The notes: a model not told the origin generated them from the sequence alone. Counted from the stretch's first letter, positions 35,064-44,502 are shown. The stretch: 64,000 nt of DNA from Sphingomonas sp. BGYR3 (GCF_025153455.1 NZ_JANZNT010000001.1:434001-498000); one strand, 5' to 3'. Translations and numbers: made by a program.

Positions 35064-35073
35064 ATCATATGAT
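35064..35073. promoter_or_regulatory. Palindrome ATCATATGAT before the dgo operon, candidate GntR-type operator
   Basis: Perfect 10-bp palindrome inside AATTATCATATGATTGCC, 31 bases upstream of the symporter start. It is AT-rich in a G+C-rich context. Similar half-sites are known for FCD-type GntR regulators of sugar acid operons. No regulator gene is adjacent, so one would have to act from elsewhere. Confidence 0.45.
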
Positions 35074-35083
35074 TGCCGATTGT

Positions 35084-35725
35084 CTAGCGTCGCCGGGCAC
35101 GGGCACCGCCCAGCCAGCGGTCGACCGCGACCAGAATGGCCGCCCCCAGCGCGACGGCGACGGTGATGCCGCCGGCCGCAGCGGCGAACCCGTCCCATCC
35201 CGCCTTGCCCGGATCCAGGAAATAATAGGCGTACCAGCCATCATACGCACCGCGCGCCACCGCATAGGCCAGATAGGCCAACGGAAACAGCAGTGCCCGC
35301 CACACCTGCCCCCAGCGCAGCGTGCCATGCCCGCTCGCCAGCCACGCCAGCAGGAACAGCGGCGGCACGGCATCGTGCAACAGGTGATCGGCAACCGCCT
35401 GCCATCCGGTCGGTTCCCACACATGGCGCAGCGCAATCGAATAGGTGATGCCAACCAGCAGGATGGCGACCAGCGCCGACAATCGCACCCATGGCCGCGC
35501 CAGCGGCGATCCCGCGCGCAGGCCCATCGCCGCGGCCACGATGCACACGAACAGGTTCGACAGGATGGTGAAAAAGCCGAAGAACCGCCACAGCGCGGCC
35601 CCGACGCCCTCGCCCCGCCCGGCGAATTGCCCGACGATCAGCGCCAGTTGCAGCACCAGCGCAAATCCGGCGACCAGCGCAACGGTTCGGGCGATCGGCT
35701 GCATCCAGGTGCTTGGCCGGTCCAT
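35084..35725 (-). CDS. Pr6Pr-family integral membrane protein
   Basis: 213 residues with about six transmembrane helices. FFGFFTILSNLFVCIVAA, then LRHVWEPTGWQAVADHLLHD and the YAYYFLDPGKAGW segment are the recurrent marks of Pr6Pr membrane proteins. ATG 35725 has GGAGGGG about eight bases upstream and is preferred to 35755. Its stop lies 50 bases before the symporter start, so it could be cotranscribed with the dgo genes, although the palindrome lies between. Function is not established. Confidence 0.8.
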   Translation of the reverse strand: MDRPSTWMQPIARTVALVAGFALVLQLALIVGQFAGRGEGVGAALWRFFGFFTILSNLFVCIVAAAMGLRAGSPLARPWVRLSALVAILLVGITYSIALRHVWEPTGWQAVADHLLHDAVPPLFLLAWLASGHGTLRWGQVWRALLFPLAYLAYAVARGAYDGWYAYYFLDPGKAGWDGFAAAAGGITVAVALGAAILVAVDRWLGGARARRR

Positions 35726-35870
35726 TGGCACATCCCCTCCTCCAACCCCGGTCATGCTTGTCGAAGCATCGCGGCGAAGACAATGCCCTTGTGCCCGAAC
35801 GCGGCGCGATTGGCGATGGATCGGGCGGCGGACGATTGACCCCGCGATGCCCGCCGCCTAGCGCGGGACC

Positions 35871-36509
35871 ATGCGTGCCACTGCCAAGATCTGCGGGCTT
35901 TCGACGCCCGAAACGCTGGATGCCGCGATTGGCGGCGGGGCCAGCCATGTCGGTTTCGTGTTCTTTCCGCCCTCTCCCCGCACCCTGACGCTGGAACAGG
36001 CGGCGATGCTGGCGGCACGCACCCCGGACACGGTCGGACGGGTCGGCGTGTTTGTCGATCCGGATGACGAGCTGTTGAACGGGGCAATCGCGGCCGGGCG
36101 GCTGAGCGCCGTTCAGCTGCACAAGACCGCGCCGGAACGGATCGCCGCCATCCGCGCGCGCCTGTCCGGCATCGAGGTCTGGGCGGCGATCGCGGTCAAG
36201 ACGCGCGCTGACCTTGATCCCGCGCGGCGGCTGCACGGGATTGTGGACCGCGTGCTGTACGATGCAAAGACGCCGGATGGCGCATCGCTGCCGGGCGGCA
36301 TGGGCCTTCGCTTTGACTGGACGCTGCTGCGCGGGTTCAATCACCCGCTGCCCTGGGCGCTGTCCGGCGGGCTGGATGCGGGCAATGTGGCAGAGGCGAT
36401 CGGCACGACGGGCGCGACGCTGGTCGATGTATCGTCCGGCGTCGAACGCACGCCGGGCACCAAGGATGTGGACAAGATCGCCGCTTTCCTTAAAGCGGTC
36501 GCATCATGA
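35871..36509 (+). CDS. trpF: Phosphoribosylanthranilate isomerase
   Basis: Third step of the tryptophan branch. 212 residues with catalytic cysteine in [10 protein letters not shown], the [13 protein letters not shown] segment and the C-terminal [15 protein letters not shown] with [15 protein letters not shown]. It overlaps trpB by four bases and starts the five-gene run trpF-trpB-trpA-accD-folC. Confidence 0.96.
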   Translation: MRATAKICGLSTPETLDAAIGGGASHVGFVFFPPSPRTLTLEQAAMLAARTPDTVGRVGVFVDPDDELLNGAIAAGRLSAVQLHKTAPERIAAIRARLSGIEVWAAIAVKTRADLDPARRLHGIVDRVLYDAKTPDGASLPGGMGLRFDWTLLRGFNHPLPWALSGGLDAGNVAEAIGTTGATLVDVSSGVERTPGTKDVDKIAAFLKAVAS

Positions 36510-37735
36510 ACGCACCCAACAGCTATCGCGCACAGCCCGACGATCGCGGGCATTTCGGGCAGTTTGGCGGCCGTTATGTCGCCGAGACGCTGATGCCGCT
36601 GATCCTCGAACTGGAAACAGCGTATAAATCCGCCAAGGCGGACCCGGCCTTTGCCGCGCAGTTCGACGATCTGCTGGAGCATTATGTCGGGCGCCCCAGC
36701 CCGCTTTATTATGCCGAGCGGCTGACCGAGGAATTTCGGAAGGACGCAGCCGACGGCATGGGGGCGCAGGTCTGGTTCAAGCGCGACGAGTTGAACCACA
36801 CCGGCGCGCACAAGATCAACAACTGCATCGGCCAGATCCTGCTGGCGATCCGCATGGGCAAGACGCGGATCATCGCGGAAACGGGCGCAGGCCAGCATGG
36901 CGTTGCCACCGCCACCGTCTGTGCGCGCTTTGGCCTGCCCTGCACCATCTTCATGGGCGCAAAGGACGTGGAGCGGCAGCAGCCCAATGTGTTCCGCATG
37001 AAGCTGCTCGGCGCGGAAATCGTGCCGGTGACCAGCGGCGCGGCGACGCTGAAGGACGCGATGAACGAGGCGCTGCGCTACTGGGTCGCGAACGTCCACG
37101 ACACCTTCTACATCATCGGCACCGCCGCCGGTCCGCACCCATACCCCGAACTGGTCCGCGATTTTCAAAGCGTGATCGGGCGGGAAGCGCGCGAACAGAT
37201 GTTGAGCCGTACCGGCCGCCTGCCCGACCTCCTGGTCGCTGCGATCGGCGGCGGATCGAACGCGATCGGCCTGTTCCACCCGTTCCTGGACGATGCCGAC
37301 GTCAAGATGCTGGGCGTCGAGGCGGCCGGGCATGGGCTGGACAAGCAGCACGCGGCCAGCCTTGCGGGCGGCTATCCCGGCATCCTGCATGGCAACAAGA
37401 CCTATCTGTTGCAGGATGACGACGGCCAGATTGCCGAGGCACATTCGATCAGTGCCGGCCTCGATTATCCCGGCATCGGGCCGGAGCACGCGTGGCTGAA
37501 GGAAATCGGGCGGGTGGAATATACCTCCGTCACGGATACCGAGGCGCTGGACGCGTTTCAGCTGCTCTGCCGGACGGAGGGGATCATCCCCGCGCTGGAG
37601 CCGAGCCACGCAATCGCGGCCGTCGGCAAGGTGGCGCGGGAAATGGGCCGAGATCAGGTGATCCTGGCCAATCTTTGCGGCCGCGGCGACAAGGACATCT
37701 TCACCGTCGCCGAGGCGCTGGGGACGGAAATCTGA
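36506..37735 (+). CDS. trpB: Tryptophan synthase beta chain
   Basis: PLP enzyme joining indole and serine. The PLP lysine is K103 in [32 protein letters not shown] and [12 protein letters not shown] bind the cofactor phosphate. 409 residues, the standard TrpB1 form. Overlaps trpF upstream; three bases separate it from trpA, with which it forms the channelled complex. Confidence 0.97.
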   Translation: MNAPNSYRAQPDDRGHFGQFGGRYVAETLMPLILELETAYKSAKADPAFAAQFDDLLEHYVGRPSPLYYAERLTEEFRKDAADGMGAQVWFKRDELNHTGAHKINNCIGQILLAIRMGKTRIIAETGAGQHGVATATVCARFGLPCTIFMGAKDVERQQPNVFRMKLLGAEIVPVTSGAATLKDAMNEALRYWVANVHDTFYIIGTAAGPHPYPELVRDFQSVIGREAREQMLSRTGRLPDLLVAAIGGGSNAIGLFHPFLDDADVKMLGVEAAGHGLDKQHAASLAGGYPGILHGNKTYLLQDDDGQIAEAHSISAGLDYPGIGPEHAWLKEIGRVEYTSVTDTEALDAFQLLCRTEGIIPALEPSHAIAAVGKVAREMGRDQVILANLCGRGDKDIFTVAEALGTEI

Positions 37736-37738
37736 TCG

Positions 37739-38542
37739 ATGGACCGTCTTGCCTCCACTTTCGCCGCCGCCCGTGAAGCGGGGCGCGCCGCGCTGGTTAC
37801 CTTCGTCACGGCTGGCGATGGCCCGACTGCCGACATCCTCGACGCGCTGGTCGCTGGCGGGGCGGACGTGATCGAGCTTGGGATGCCGTTCACCGATCCG
37901 ATGGCGGACGGCCCGGCAATTCAGGCCGCGAACCTGCGCGCACTGGCCAATGGCACGACCACGGCGGACATCCTGGCCATCGCCAGCGCGTTTCGCCAGC
38001 GGCACCCCGACGTGCCCCTCGTCCTGATGGGCTATGCCAATCCGATGACGCGGCGCGGGCCGGAATGGTTCGCCGCCGCCGCGCGCGATGCGGGTGTTGA
38101 TGGCGTCATCTGCGTCGACATCCCGCCAGAGGAGGATGACCAGCTTGGCCCCGCGCTGCGCGCCGCCGGCCTGCACCTCATCCGACTGGCCACGCCAACC
38201 ACCGATGCCGCGCGGCTGCCCGCCGTGCTGGATGGTGCATCGGGCTTTCTCTATTACGTCTCCGTCGCCGGGATTACCGGCCTGCAACAGGCGGCACAGG
38301 ACAGCATCGATGCCGCGGTCGCCCGGCTGAAGGCGGCGACGGACGTTCCCGTAGCGGTCGGTTTCGGCGTGCGTACGCCGGAACAGGCCGCCGCCATCGG
38401 GCGGGTCGCCGACGGCGTCGTCGTCGGTTCCGCCATTGTCGAACTGGTCGCGCAGCACGGGGTCGGCGCCCCGGCGGCCGTCCAATCCTATATCACCACA
38501 TTGGCGCAGGCGATCCGCGCCGTATCCAGGGTTTCCGCATGA
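37739..38542 (+). CDS. trpA: Tryptophan synthase alpha chain
   Basis: Releases indole from indole-3-glycerol phosphate. 267-residue TIM barrel with catalytic E47 and D57 in VIELGMPFTDPMADGPAIQ. GVDGVICVDIPPEE and the phosphate-binding VGFGVRTPEQAA are typical. Its stop overlaps accD by four bases. Confidence 0.97.
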   Translation: MDRLASTFAAAREAGRAALVTFVTAGDGPTADILDALVAGGADVIELGMPFTDPMADGPAIQAANLRALANGTTTADILAIASAFRQRHPDVPLVLMGYANPMTRRGPEWFAAAARDAGVDGVICVDIPPEEDDQLGPALRAAGLHLIRLATPTTDAARLPAVLDGASGFLYYVSVAGITGLQQAAQDSIDAAVARLKAATDVPVAVGFGVRTPEQAAAIGRVADGVVVGSAIVELVAQHGVGAPAAVQSYITTLAQAIRAVSRVSA

Positions 38543-39396
38543 GCTGGCTTGGCCGCGTCCGTAACGCGATCTCCTCTTTCGTCCCCGTCAGGAAGGACAC
38601 GCCCGACAATCTGTGGCACAAATGCGCAGGGTGCGGGCAGATGGTATTCATGAAGGAATATCAGGAGAATATGTCCGTCTGTCCGCTGTGCGGCCATCAT
38701 GGCCGGATCGGGCCGAACGACCGGTTCGAACATCTGTTCGACCCCGGCTTTACCGTCCTGCCCAGCCCGCGCACGGCCGACGACCCGCTAAAGTTCCGCG
38801 ATTCAAAGCCCTATGCCGCCCGGCTGAAGGCGGCGCGCGCCGATACCGGCAACACCGACGCATTCGTCAATGCCGATGGCCGCATCCGGGGCCAGCGCGC
38901 GATTGTGGGCGTTCAGAATTTCGGGTTCATGGGCGGATCGATGGGTCAGGCGGTGGGCGAGGCGTTCATTGCGGGCGTTGAATCCGCGATCAAGGTCAAG
39001 GCGCCGTACATCGTGTTCACCGCCAGCGGCGGCGCGCGGATGCAGGAGGGGATCCTGTCCCTGATGCAAATGCCGCGCACGACCGTCGCCATCCAGATGC
39101 TGCACGATGCCGGCCTGCCCTATATCGTCGTGCTGACCGATCCGACATCGGGCGGCGTCATGGCCGCCTATGCCATGCTGGGCGATGTGCAGATTGCAGA
39201 GCCGCGCGCGACGCTGGCCTTTACCGGCCGCCGCGTCATTGAAAGCACGATCCGCGAAAAGCTGCCCGACGATTTCCAGACCAGCGAATATTATCTGGCG
39301 CACGGCCTGATCGACATGGTGGTCCATCGTCATCAGCTGGCCGATCAGCTGGCGCAGGTGATCGATTATCTGACCGGCGCGCGCAAGGCGGCGTGA
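38539..39396 (+). CDS. accD: Acetyl-CoA carboxylase carboxyltransferase subunit beta
   Basis: Beta half of the carboxyltransferase that makes malonyl-CoA for fatty acids. The N-terminal zinc ribbon is C29-x2-C32 and C48-x2-C51 (KCAGCGQ, VCPLCGHHG). The carboxyltransferase core has FMGGSMGQAVGEAF and the TASGGARMQEGILSLMQMPR stretch. 285 residues. Coupled to trpA and followed by folC, a common alphaproteobacterial order. Confidence 0.97.
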   Translation: MSWLGRVRNAISSFVPVRKDTPDNLWHKCAGCGQMVFMKEYQENMSVCPLCGHHGRIGPNDRFEHLFDPGFTVLPSPRTADDPLKFRDSKPYAARLKAARADTGNTDAFVNADGRIRGQRAIVGVQNFGFMGGSMGQAVGEAFIAGVESAIKVKAPYIVFTASGGARMQEGILSLMQMPRTTVAIQMLHDAGLPYIVVLTDPTSGGVMAAYAMLGDVQIAEPRATLAFTGRRVIESTIREKLPDDFQTSEYYLAHGLIDMVVHRHQLADQLAQVIDYLTGARKAA

Positions 39397-39464
39397 CCCC
39401 GCAACGTCGCGCAGGCCCCGTCCGTTCGTACCGCGCGAACGGAACCGGGGTCCGGGTCTGACCG

Positions 39465-40802
39465 ATGCCCGATCACGCATCCTCGGCCGACCCCGGCGTC
39501 CAGCGGCAGCTTGACCGGCTGATGGCGCTTGGCCCCGGTGCGGATGTGCTGGGGCTGGACCGGATCACCCGGTTGCTGGACCGGATCGGCAATCCGCATC
39601 GCGCATTGCCGCCGGTGTTCCATGTCGCGGGCACGAACGGAAAGGGGTCGACCTGCGCCTTTCTGCGTGCCGCGCTGGAGGCGGATGGCCGGCGCGTCCA
39701 TGTCTATACCAGCCCGCATCTGGTCCGGTTCAACGAGCGGATCCGGCTGGCCGGGCGGCTGATCGAGGATGATGCGCTGGCTGCGCTGCTGGCCGAGGTG
39801 CTGGACGCCGGCGGCGATATCGGCGCCAGCTTTTTCGAGGTGACGACGGCCGCCGCGTTCCTCGCCTTTCACCGGACGCCGGCCGACGCCTGTGTGATCG
39901 AGGTGGGGCTTGGCGGGCGGCTGGACGCCACCAACGTGCTGACCGATCCGGCCGTATGCGGCATCGCCCAGCTGGGCATGGATCATGAGTCGTTTCTCGG
40001 CGACACGATCGAAAAGATCGCGTTCGAAAAGGCGGGGATAGCCAAGCCCGGCCGCCCGCTGGTGACGATCGATCACGGCGATGCGCTGAACGCCGTCATC
40101 GCCGCGCATTGCCGATCGGTCGGCGCGCCGCTGCTGCGCCAAGGGGTGGATTGGCAGTTCGGGGGCGATACGCACCAGAACACCGTGGTTCACCATGGGC
40201 CGGGTGGCGGGGCGCAGGTCGCGACGCCCTGGCCCGCCCTGCCCGGCGATCATCAGGTCGGCAATCTGGCGCTGGCCATCGCCATGCTGCGCGCTCAGGA
40301 TCGGGTGCCGGTCAGTGCCGCCGCGCTGCAGGCGGCGCCGCTTGCCGTGCGCTGGCCGGCCCGGATGCAGCGGCTGGGCGACGGCCCCCTCAGCGCGATG
40401 CTTGCGCCGGGATCATCCATCTGGCTGGACGGCGGGCATAATCCTGCGGCCGGGCAGGCGGTGGCGGATGCGCTGGCATCGCTGGTGCCGGATGGCGGCG
40501 TCCACCTGATCCTGGGGATGCTCGCCAACAAGCAGCCAGAGGGGCTGCTCGCCCCGATTGCGCCGATGCTGGCCAGCGTGACCGCGATCCCCGTGCCCGG
40601 CCATGCCCATCACGCCCCCGATGCGCTGGTCGGCACCCTGGCACAGATGGGCGTCGCCGACGGACAGGTTGCGGCCGATCCCGCCGATGCGGTTGCCCGT
40701 CTGGCTCGCCGGTTGAACGGACAGGCGGCCCCCGTCCTGATCCTCGGTTCGCTCTATCTGGCGGGCGAGGTGTTGCGGCTGAACGCGGAATTGCCCGACT
40801 GA
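39465..40802 (+). CDS. folC: Bifunctional folylpolyglutamate synthase/dihydrofolate synthase
   Basis: Adds glutamate to dihydropteroate and folates. 445 residues with the Mur-ligase-type P loop HVAGTNGKGSTCAFLRAAL, TSPHLVRFNERIR, and the EVGLGGRLDATNVL segment. Lies 68 bases after accD; a short G+C-rich hairpin in that gap lacks a T run, so cotranscription is likely. Confidence 0.96.
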   Translation: MPDHASSADPGVQRQLDRLMALGPGADVLGLDRITRLLDRIGNPHRALPPVFHVAGTNGKGSTCAFLRAALEADGRRVHVYTSPHLVRFNERIRLAGRLIEDDALAALLAEVLDAGGDIGASFFEVTTAAAFLAFHRTPADACVIEVGLGGRLDATNVLTDPAVCGIAQLGMDHESFLGDTIEKIAFEKAGIAKPGRPLVTIDHGDALNAVIAAHCRSVGAPLLRQGVDWQFGGDTHQNTVVHHGPGGGAQVATPWPALPGDHQVGNLALAIAMLRAQDRVPVSAAALQAAPLAVRWPARMQRLGDGPLSAMLAPGSSIWLDGGHNPAAGQAVADALASLVPDGGVHLILGMLANKQPEGLLAPIAPMLASVTAIPVPGHAHHAPDALVGTLAQMGVADGQVAADPADAVARLARRLNGQAAPVLILGSLYLAGEVLRLNAELPD

Positions 40803-40808
40803 TCTTTT

Positions 40809-40829
40809 TGCGATTGACTATCAATAGCA
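40809..40829. promoter_or_regulatory. Fur-like box upstream of the small unknown protein
   Basis: A 21-bp imperfect palindrome: outer TGC...GCA and inner perfect ATTGA-CTA-TCAAT (40813-40825). It resembles the Fur boxes I know from alphaproteobacteria such as Caulobacter (TGC, then TGA..TCA at the centre, then GCA). It lies 31-51 bases before ATG 40860. Binding by Fur is inferred from resemblance only. Confidence 0.5.
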
Positions 40830-40859
40830 CAGGAGTAGCGTAGGGGCCTGACAGGAGAC

Positions 40860-41294
40860 ATGCCCCCGATGTTGACCACCCAATCCATTGCCGCCGCCCT
40901 GCCCCGTCGTCAGCCCGATCACGCCGCCCGCCGCCTGTTGATGCACGGCCTGCGCCGCACCGGGATGCACGGCCTGGACGATGCGATGACCGCCAGCATC
41001 TTCATGTCCGCCTTTGGCGGTCGGTACCGCCGCCCGCTCGTCCTGCTGCGCAGCCTGATGGCGGAATTGTCGTCGCTGGCCAGTGGTCCCATCCGCATCT
41101 CGCCGCCCTGTTGCGGACGCATGACGGTGGACGAGGCTTTGCTGGCCGATGCCATTGCGGCGGCGGCCACCGATCCGGGCCGCACGCGCGTCCTGCTGGG
41201 CGATGTGATCGGCCGCCGGATGGTGGACGGCCCGGCCGCCACCGCCGCCCTGCTCGCCCGCGCCTTTGCCGATGGTGGCCACCCGCTTGACTGA
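40860..41294 (+). CDS. Small uncharacterised protein (possibly DUF6628 type)
   Basis: 144 residues, soluble. The core RRPLVLLRSLMAELSSLASG then IRISPPCCGRMTVDEALL holds a conserved-looking CC pair; RRTGMHGLDDAMTASIFMSAFG precedes it. This looks like a protein family common in sphingomonads that I recall as DUF6628, from memory. No catalytic fold is recognised. The start is ATG 40860, very close to an AGGAG, or ATG 40869 with AGGAG 11 bases before. A Fur-like palindrome lies upstream, suggesting iron control. Confidence 0.72.
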   Translation: MPPMLTTQSIAAALPRRQPDHAARRLLMHGLRRTGMHGLDDAMTASIFMSAFGGRYRRPLVLLRSLMAELSSLASGPIRISPPCCGRMTVDEALLADAIAAAATDPGRTRVLLGDVIGRRMVDGPAATAALLARAFADGGHPLD

Positions 41295-41314
41295 CCGGTC
41301 AGCCGGTCCGGGGT

Positions 41315-42061
41315 TCAGCCCCTGAGTTCGGCCAGCGTATCGGCGGCCCAGCGATACATCTCCGCCTCTGCCGCGCGCTGCGTCCGGTCCAGCCGCTTTG
41401 CCCGCCGCTCGACCTCCTCCAGCACGGTCAGCGCCTCGCCGCGCCAGCCAAGAGCGATCAGCAGCGCGGCGTAACGGCACCGCGCCTCCTCCCCCGGCAG
41501 GCGCGTGACGATGTCGGCATAGATCGCCGCCGCCGCCTCGCGCTTGCCAAGGTCCTCAAGGATCCGCGCGCGGAGCAGCATCACGCGGTCCCGGTCCGCC
41601 TGGGTCGACGGATCGCCCGCCGCGTCCAGCTCGGTTAGCGCACCCGCCGGCTCGTTCGTCTCGTACAGCGCGCGGGCCAGCTTGCGCCGCTGCGTCGGGA
41701 TACCGCCGCCCGGCATCGCCGCCAGCTGGCAAAGCACCGGCAGCGCCTCGGCATGACGGCCAAGCGCCATCAGCGCATCGGCCAGCCGCTCGCGATTGGC
41801 GACCGTGTCGGCCAGGTCCAGCGCGTCGCGGGCGCTGCGCAATTCGCGCTCCGGGTCGATGGCGTTGCGCACCTTCGACTCGGCCAGCCGCACATGGCGA
41901 TTGCCCCGCGCACCGGGCAGCACCTCGACCAGCAGATAGGCGATCGCACTGGCCACCGGCAGAAAGAACAGCGCCAGCAGCCACAGCTGATTGCGGCCGT
42001 TACGGATCACATGGACGATACAGGCAATCTGGATCGCCAGGATCAGCAGATAGATCGGCAT
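41315..42061 (-). CDS. Membrane-anchored tetratricopeptide-repeat protein
   Basis: 248 residues. Two N-terminal transmembrane helices (IYLLILAIQIACIVHVI and LWLLALFFLPVASAIAYLLV) form a PLDc_N-like hairpin. About 70-240 is helical repeat sequence of TPR type (DALMALGRHAEALPVLCQLA, ILEDLGKREAAAAIYADIV, LIALGWRGEALTVLEEVE). It is probably a scaffold on the cytoplasmic face of the inner membrane. Ten bases separate it from the permease gene upstream on the same strand, so the two may be cotranscribed. Confidence 0.8.
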   Translation of the reverse strand: MPIYLLILAIQIACIVHVIRNGRNQLWLLALFFLPVASAIAYLLVEVLPGARGNRHVRLAESKVRNAIDPERELRSARDALDLADTVANRERLADALMALGRHAEALPVLCQLAAMPGGGIPTQRRKLARALYETNEPAGALTELDAAGDPSTQADRDRVMLLRARILEDLGKREAAAAIYADIVTRLPGEEARCRYAALLIALGWRGEALTVLEEVERRAKRLDRTQRAAEAEMYRWAADTLAELRG

Positions 42062-42071
42062 GACGGCGCCC

Positions 42072-43733
42072 CTACTCGGTCGCCGCCCTGGCCTGCTCCG
42101 GCCCAGGCTCCGGTTGCTGCTTGGTGCCAGCGGTGACCGTCCGGTCGACCAAACCGGTAAACATCATCCACGCAAACAGCAGGATACCCGGCAATGCGAC
42201 CACAAATGTCAAAACGTAAAAGTTCACGAAGCCCATGCCGTCGATCATCTTGCCAGCCAGCGTGCCGCTGAGAAACCGGCCAAGAATGCTTGCCGCTGCC
42301 GAAAACAGCGCAAACTGTGTGGCGGTGAAGGAAAGATTACAGAGGGCGGACAGGTAGGCGACCACCGCAACCCCGCCGATTCCACTGGAGAAGTTTTCGA
42401 AGCTCATGGCGGCAGCCATTGCCAGATTATCGTGACCAACAACCGCCAGACCGGCGAAACTCAGATTGGATATCGCCATAAGGATCAGGCTGATCATGAC
42501 TGATCGTTTCATGCCCAGCCATGCGTAGAGCACACCCCCCACGAAAATCCCGAGGAGCAGGGCGACAAATCCCACGACGACGTCGAAATAGGCTATTTCG
42601 GGTTTGGTAAAGCCGAGATCTGCAAACAGCAGCCGAAGCGACAGGTTTGCCAGCGTGTCGCCCAGCTTATGGAGAACGACAAACAAAAGCGCGATCAGTG
42701 CCCCCTCCCGTCGGAAAAACTCCACGAACGGGTCCACGCGGTTGTTGCTCCGGTCGATCGCATCGCGCGAAGCGAGGCTGGCAACAAATAGCAGCAGCGC
42801 CGCGCTAACAGCGATCAACAGCATGGCTTCAATGCTTGTCCAGCCTGTGATCATGCCGGTTGCGATAGCAGCAATCGGGACAATGCAGAGCCACGCCAAC
42901 CGCCCGGACCGGCCGGCATCGCGCAGCCTTCGCGCAGTCAGGTCGAACAGGGGAAACAGATATCCCGCCAACACCAGATTGCCGAGGATGTTTGTACCGA
43001 GCACCCGGTCAATCCAGACCCCGGCAAGATAAATTGGTACGAACGACAGAATGAACAACAGATAGGAACGCCGCCCCATCCGCTCGGGCCATTCCCGAAT
43101 GACCTTTCGCTCAGGTTCTCCGACCAGCAGCCCGGTCAGGACAGCCGGCAGTGCAAATAGCGAACAAAGCCCGTAGGCGACGTGCCAGTTACTCCAGTCC
43201 GCTGCCAGCAACGCCAACGCGCCCGCGGCAGCAGAACCAATCCGCCAGCCATATTGGCTCATGCCCGACCCGATGCCCAGCTGGCGCGGTTCCAGCAACT
43301 CGATGCGATACGCGTCGATCACGATGTCGAATGTTGCACCCGCAAAGCCGACCAGAATGGCCGCCACAACTGTCATCGCAAGATCGGACTTCGGGTCAAC
43401 GCTTCCCAAAAAAACCACAGCCGCGATCACGAACGCGCCAGCGACGATCAACCAGGACCGGCGCTGACCGATGCGGCCCAGCAGCGGCACCTCGAACTTG
43501 TCGACGATCGGCGCCCACGCCCATTTCAAATTATAGGCCAAGAATGTCAGTGCAAACGCGGTGACGGTCGCACGTGTCACGCCTTCCTCCGTCAGCCGCG
43601 TGGTCAGCGTCGCGCCGATCATGGCAAATGGAAATCCGGATGAAATGCCCAATGCCAGCGCGGCAAGCGGCGCGCGCTCGAGATAGGGCCTCAAGGCGTC
43701 CGAAAAACCCAACCGCGCCCGTTCCAAAGCCAT
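42072..43733 (-). CDS. ampG: AmpG-like MFS permease (muropeptide transporter family)
   Basis: 553 residues with about 14 hydrophobic helices. The N-terminus ALALGISSGFPFAMIGATLT then TRLTEEGVTRATV and the WAWAPIVDKFEVPLLGRIGQ stretch followed by RRSW match AmpG, which imports anhydro-muropeptides for recycling. ATG 43733 has GGAAGGCGGAAC in front and starts the conserved region; the longer frame is rejected. Base use differs from neighbours: 42421-42480 holds 31 G+C of 60 while adjacent genes are visibly richer, so it may be acquired. It complements the two transpeptidases at 3.4-5 kb in envelope turnover. Confidence 0.83.
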   Translation of the reverse strand: MALERARLGFSDALRPYLERAPLAALALGISSGFPFAMIGATLTTRLTEEGVTRATVTAFALTFLAYNLKWAWAPIVDKFEVPLLGRIGQRRSWLIVAGAFVIAAVVFLGSVDPKSDLAMTVVAAILVGFAGATFDIVIDAYRIELLEPRQLGIGSGMSQYGWRIGSAAAGALALLAADWSNWHVAYGLCSLFALPAVLTGLLVGEPERKVIREWPERMGRRSYLLFILSFVPIYLAGVWIDRVLGTNILGNLVLAGYLFPLFDLTARRLRDAGRSGRLAWLCIVPIAAIATGMITGWTSIEAMLLIAVSAALLLFVASLASRDAIDRSNNRVDPFVEFFRREGALIALLFVVLHKLGDTLANLSLRLLFADLGFTKPEIAYFDVVVGFVALLLGIFVGGVLYAWLGMKRSVMISLILMAISNLSFAGLAVVGHDNLAMAAAMSFENFSSGIGGVAVVAYLSALCNLSFTATQFALFSAAASILGRFLSGTLAGKMIDGMGFVNFYVLTFVVALPGILLFAWMMFTGLVDRTVTAGTKQQPEPGPEQARAATE

Positions 43734-43946
43734 GTTCCGCCTTCCATCCCTTTGCGCACGCGAGCACCGCAATGCGGCGCGCCGCATCCATGAGCCGGCA
43801 TAGCGCAACCGCGGCAATTGCCTAGAGGGGGATGGGCCGACAGCGGCGGGTGCGTTCACGGCCCGGCGGCGGGACGGGGCGGGTCGTCACGGATATCGCG
43901 GCGCAAGCAACGGGGCGGCATTGCCCGCGTCCTGGCACTGAGGGGC

Positions 43947-44375
43947 TCAGGCGGCCGGGGCGAACAGGGACAGGCCGGTCGGAAAAGCCTTTGGCGCATG
44001 CCCGTCCACCATCGATCCGACCGCAGCCACCGCGCTGATCAGGTCGCGCGGCCGATAGGGTTTGGCCAGCCATCCCATTGCCAGCGCCTGCGCCTGATCC
44101 GGGCACAGGCCGGATACGATCAGCACCGGGACGCCGTCCGCATGGGCGCGCTCTGCAATCGCCAGGCCGTTGCCGTCGCTGAGGTTGATGTCGAGCAGCA
44201 CCAGTTGCGGCTGACCATCGGCGATATGGGCCAGCGCCGCCGCGATCGTATCGACCGTTGCCAGCACCTCATACCCCGCCTCGGTCAGGATATGTTCGGC
44301 GTCGAACGCGACCAGCGGCTCATCCTCCACGATGAGGAGCCGGGTAATCGTCCGCTTTCTTCTGCCGAACAACAT
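43947..44375 (-). CDS. Stand-alone receiver-domain response regulator
   Basis: 142 residues, only a CheY-like receiver: VEDEPLVAFDAEHILTEAGY holds the acidic pocket, the phosphorylation Asp is in LVLLDINLSDGNG, and the lysine is in WLAKPYRPRDL. No output domain. The single-domain form with VAFDAE resembles receivers of the general-stress or FixJ-like families in alphaproteobacteria. ATG 44375 (MLFGRRKR) is chosen; the longer frame adds 49 residues without homology. No kinase is adjacent. Confidence 0.85.
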   Translation of the reverse strand: MLFGRRKRTITRLLIVEDEPLVAFDAEHILTEAGYEVLATVDTIAAALAHIADGQPQLVLLDINLSDGNGLAIAERAHADGVPVLIVSGLCPDQAQALAMGWLAKPYRPRDLISAVAAVGSMVDGHAPKAFPTGLSLFAPAA

Positions 44376-44502
44376 TGCTATCCGCTCTTTCGCCTGGTGA
44401 AGCGGACTATCCGCGCCCCTGGTCATAACGCCCATGACATGGGGTGGGTTGGCACGCCGGATGGATTTCGTCGTGTCCCTGAAACGGAATATATCAAAAA
44501 CG

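Noticed and set aside
36341..38485. 714-codon reverse frame across trpF-trpB-trpA
   Set aside because: Covers three clear trp genes on the other strand; no domain in its translation.
39422..39442. CCGTTCG/CGAACGG hairpin between accD and folC, considered as a terminator
   Set aside because: No T run and only a 68-base gap inside a conserved gene order; cotranscription is more likely.
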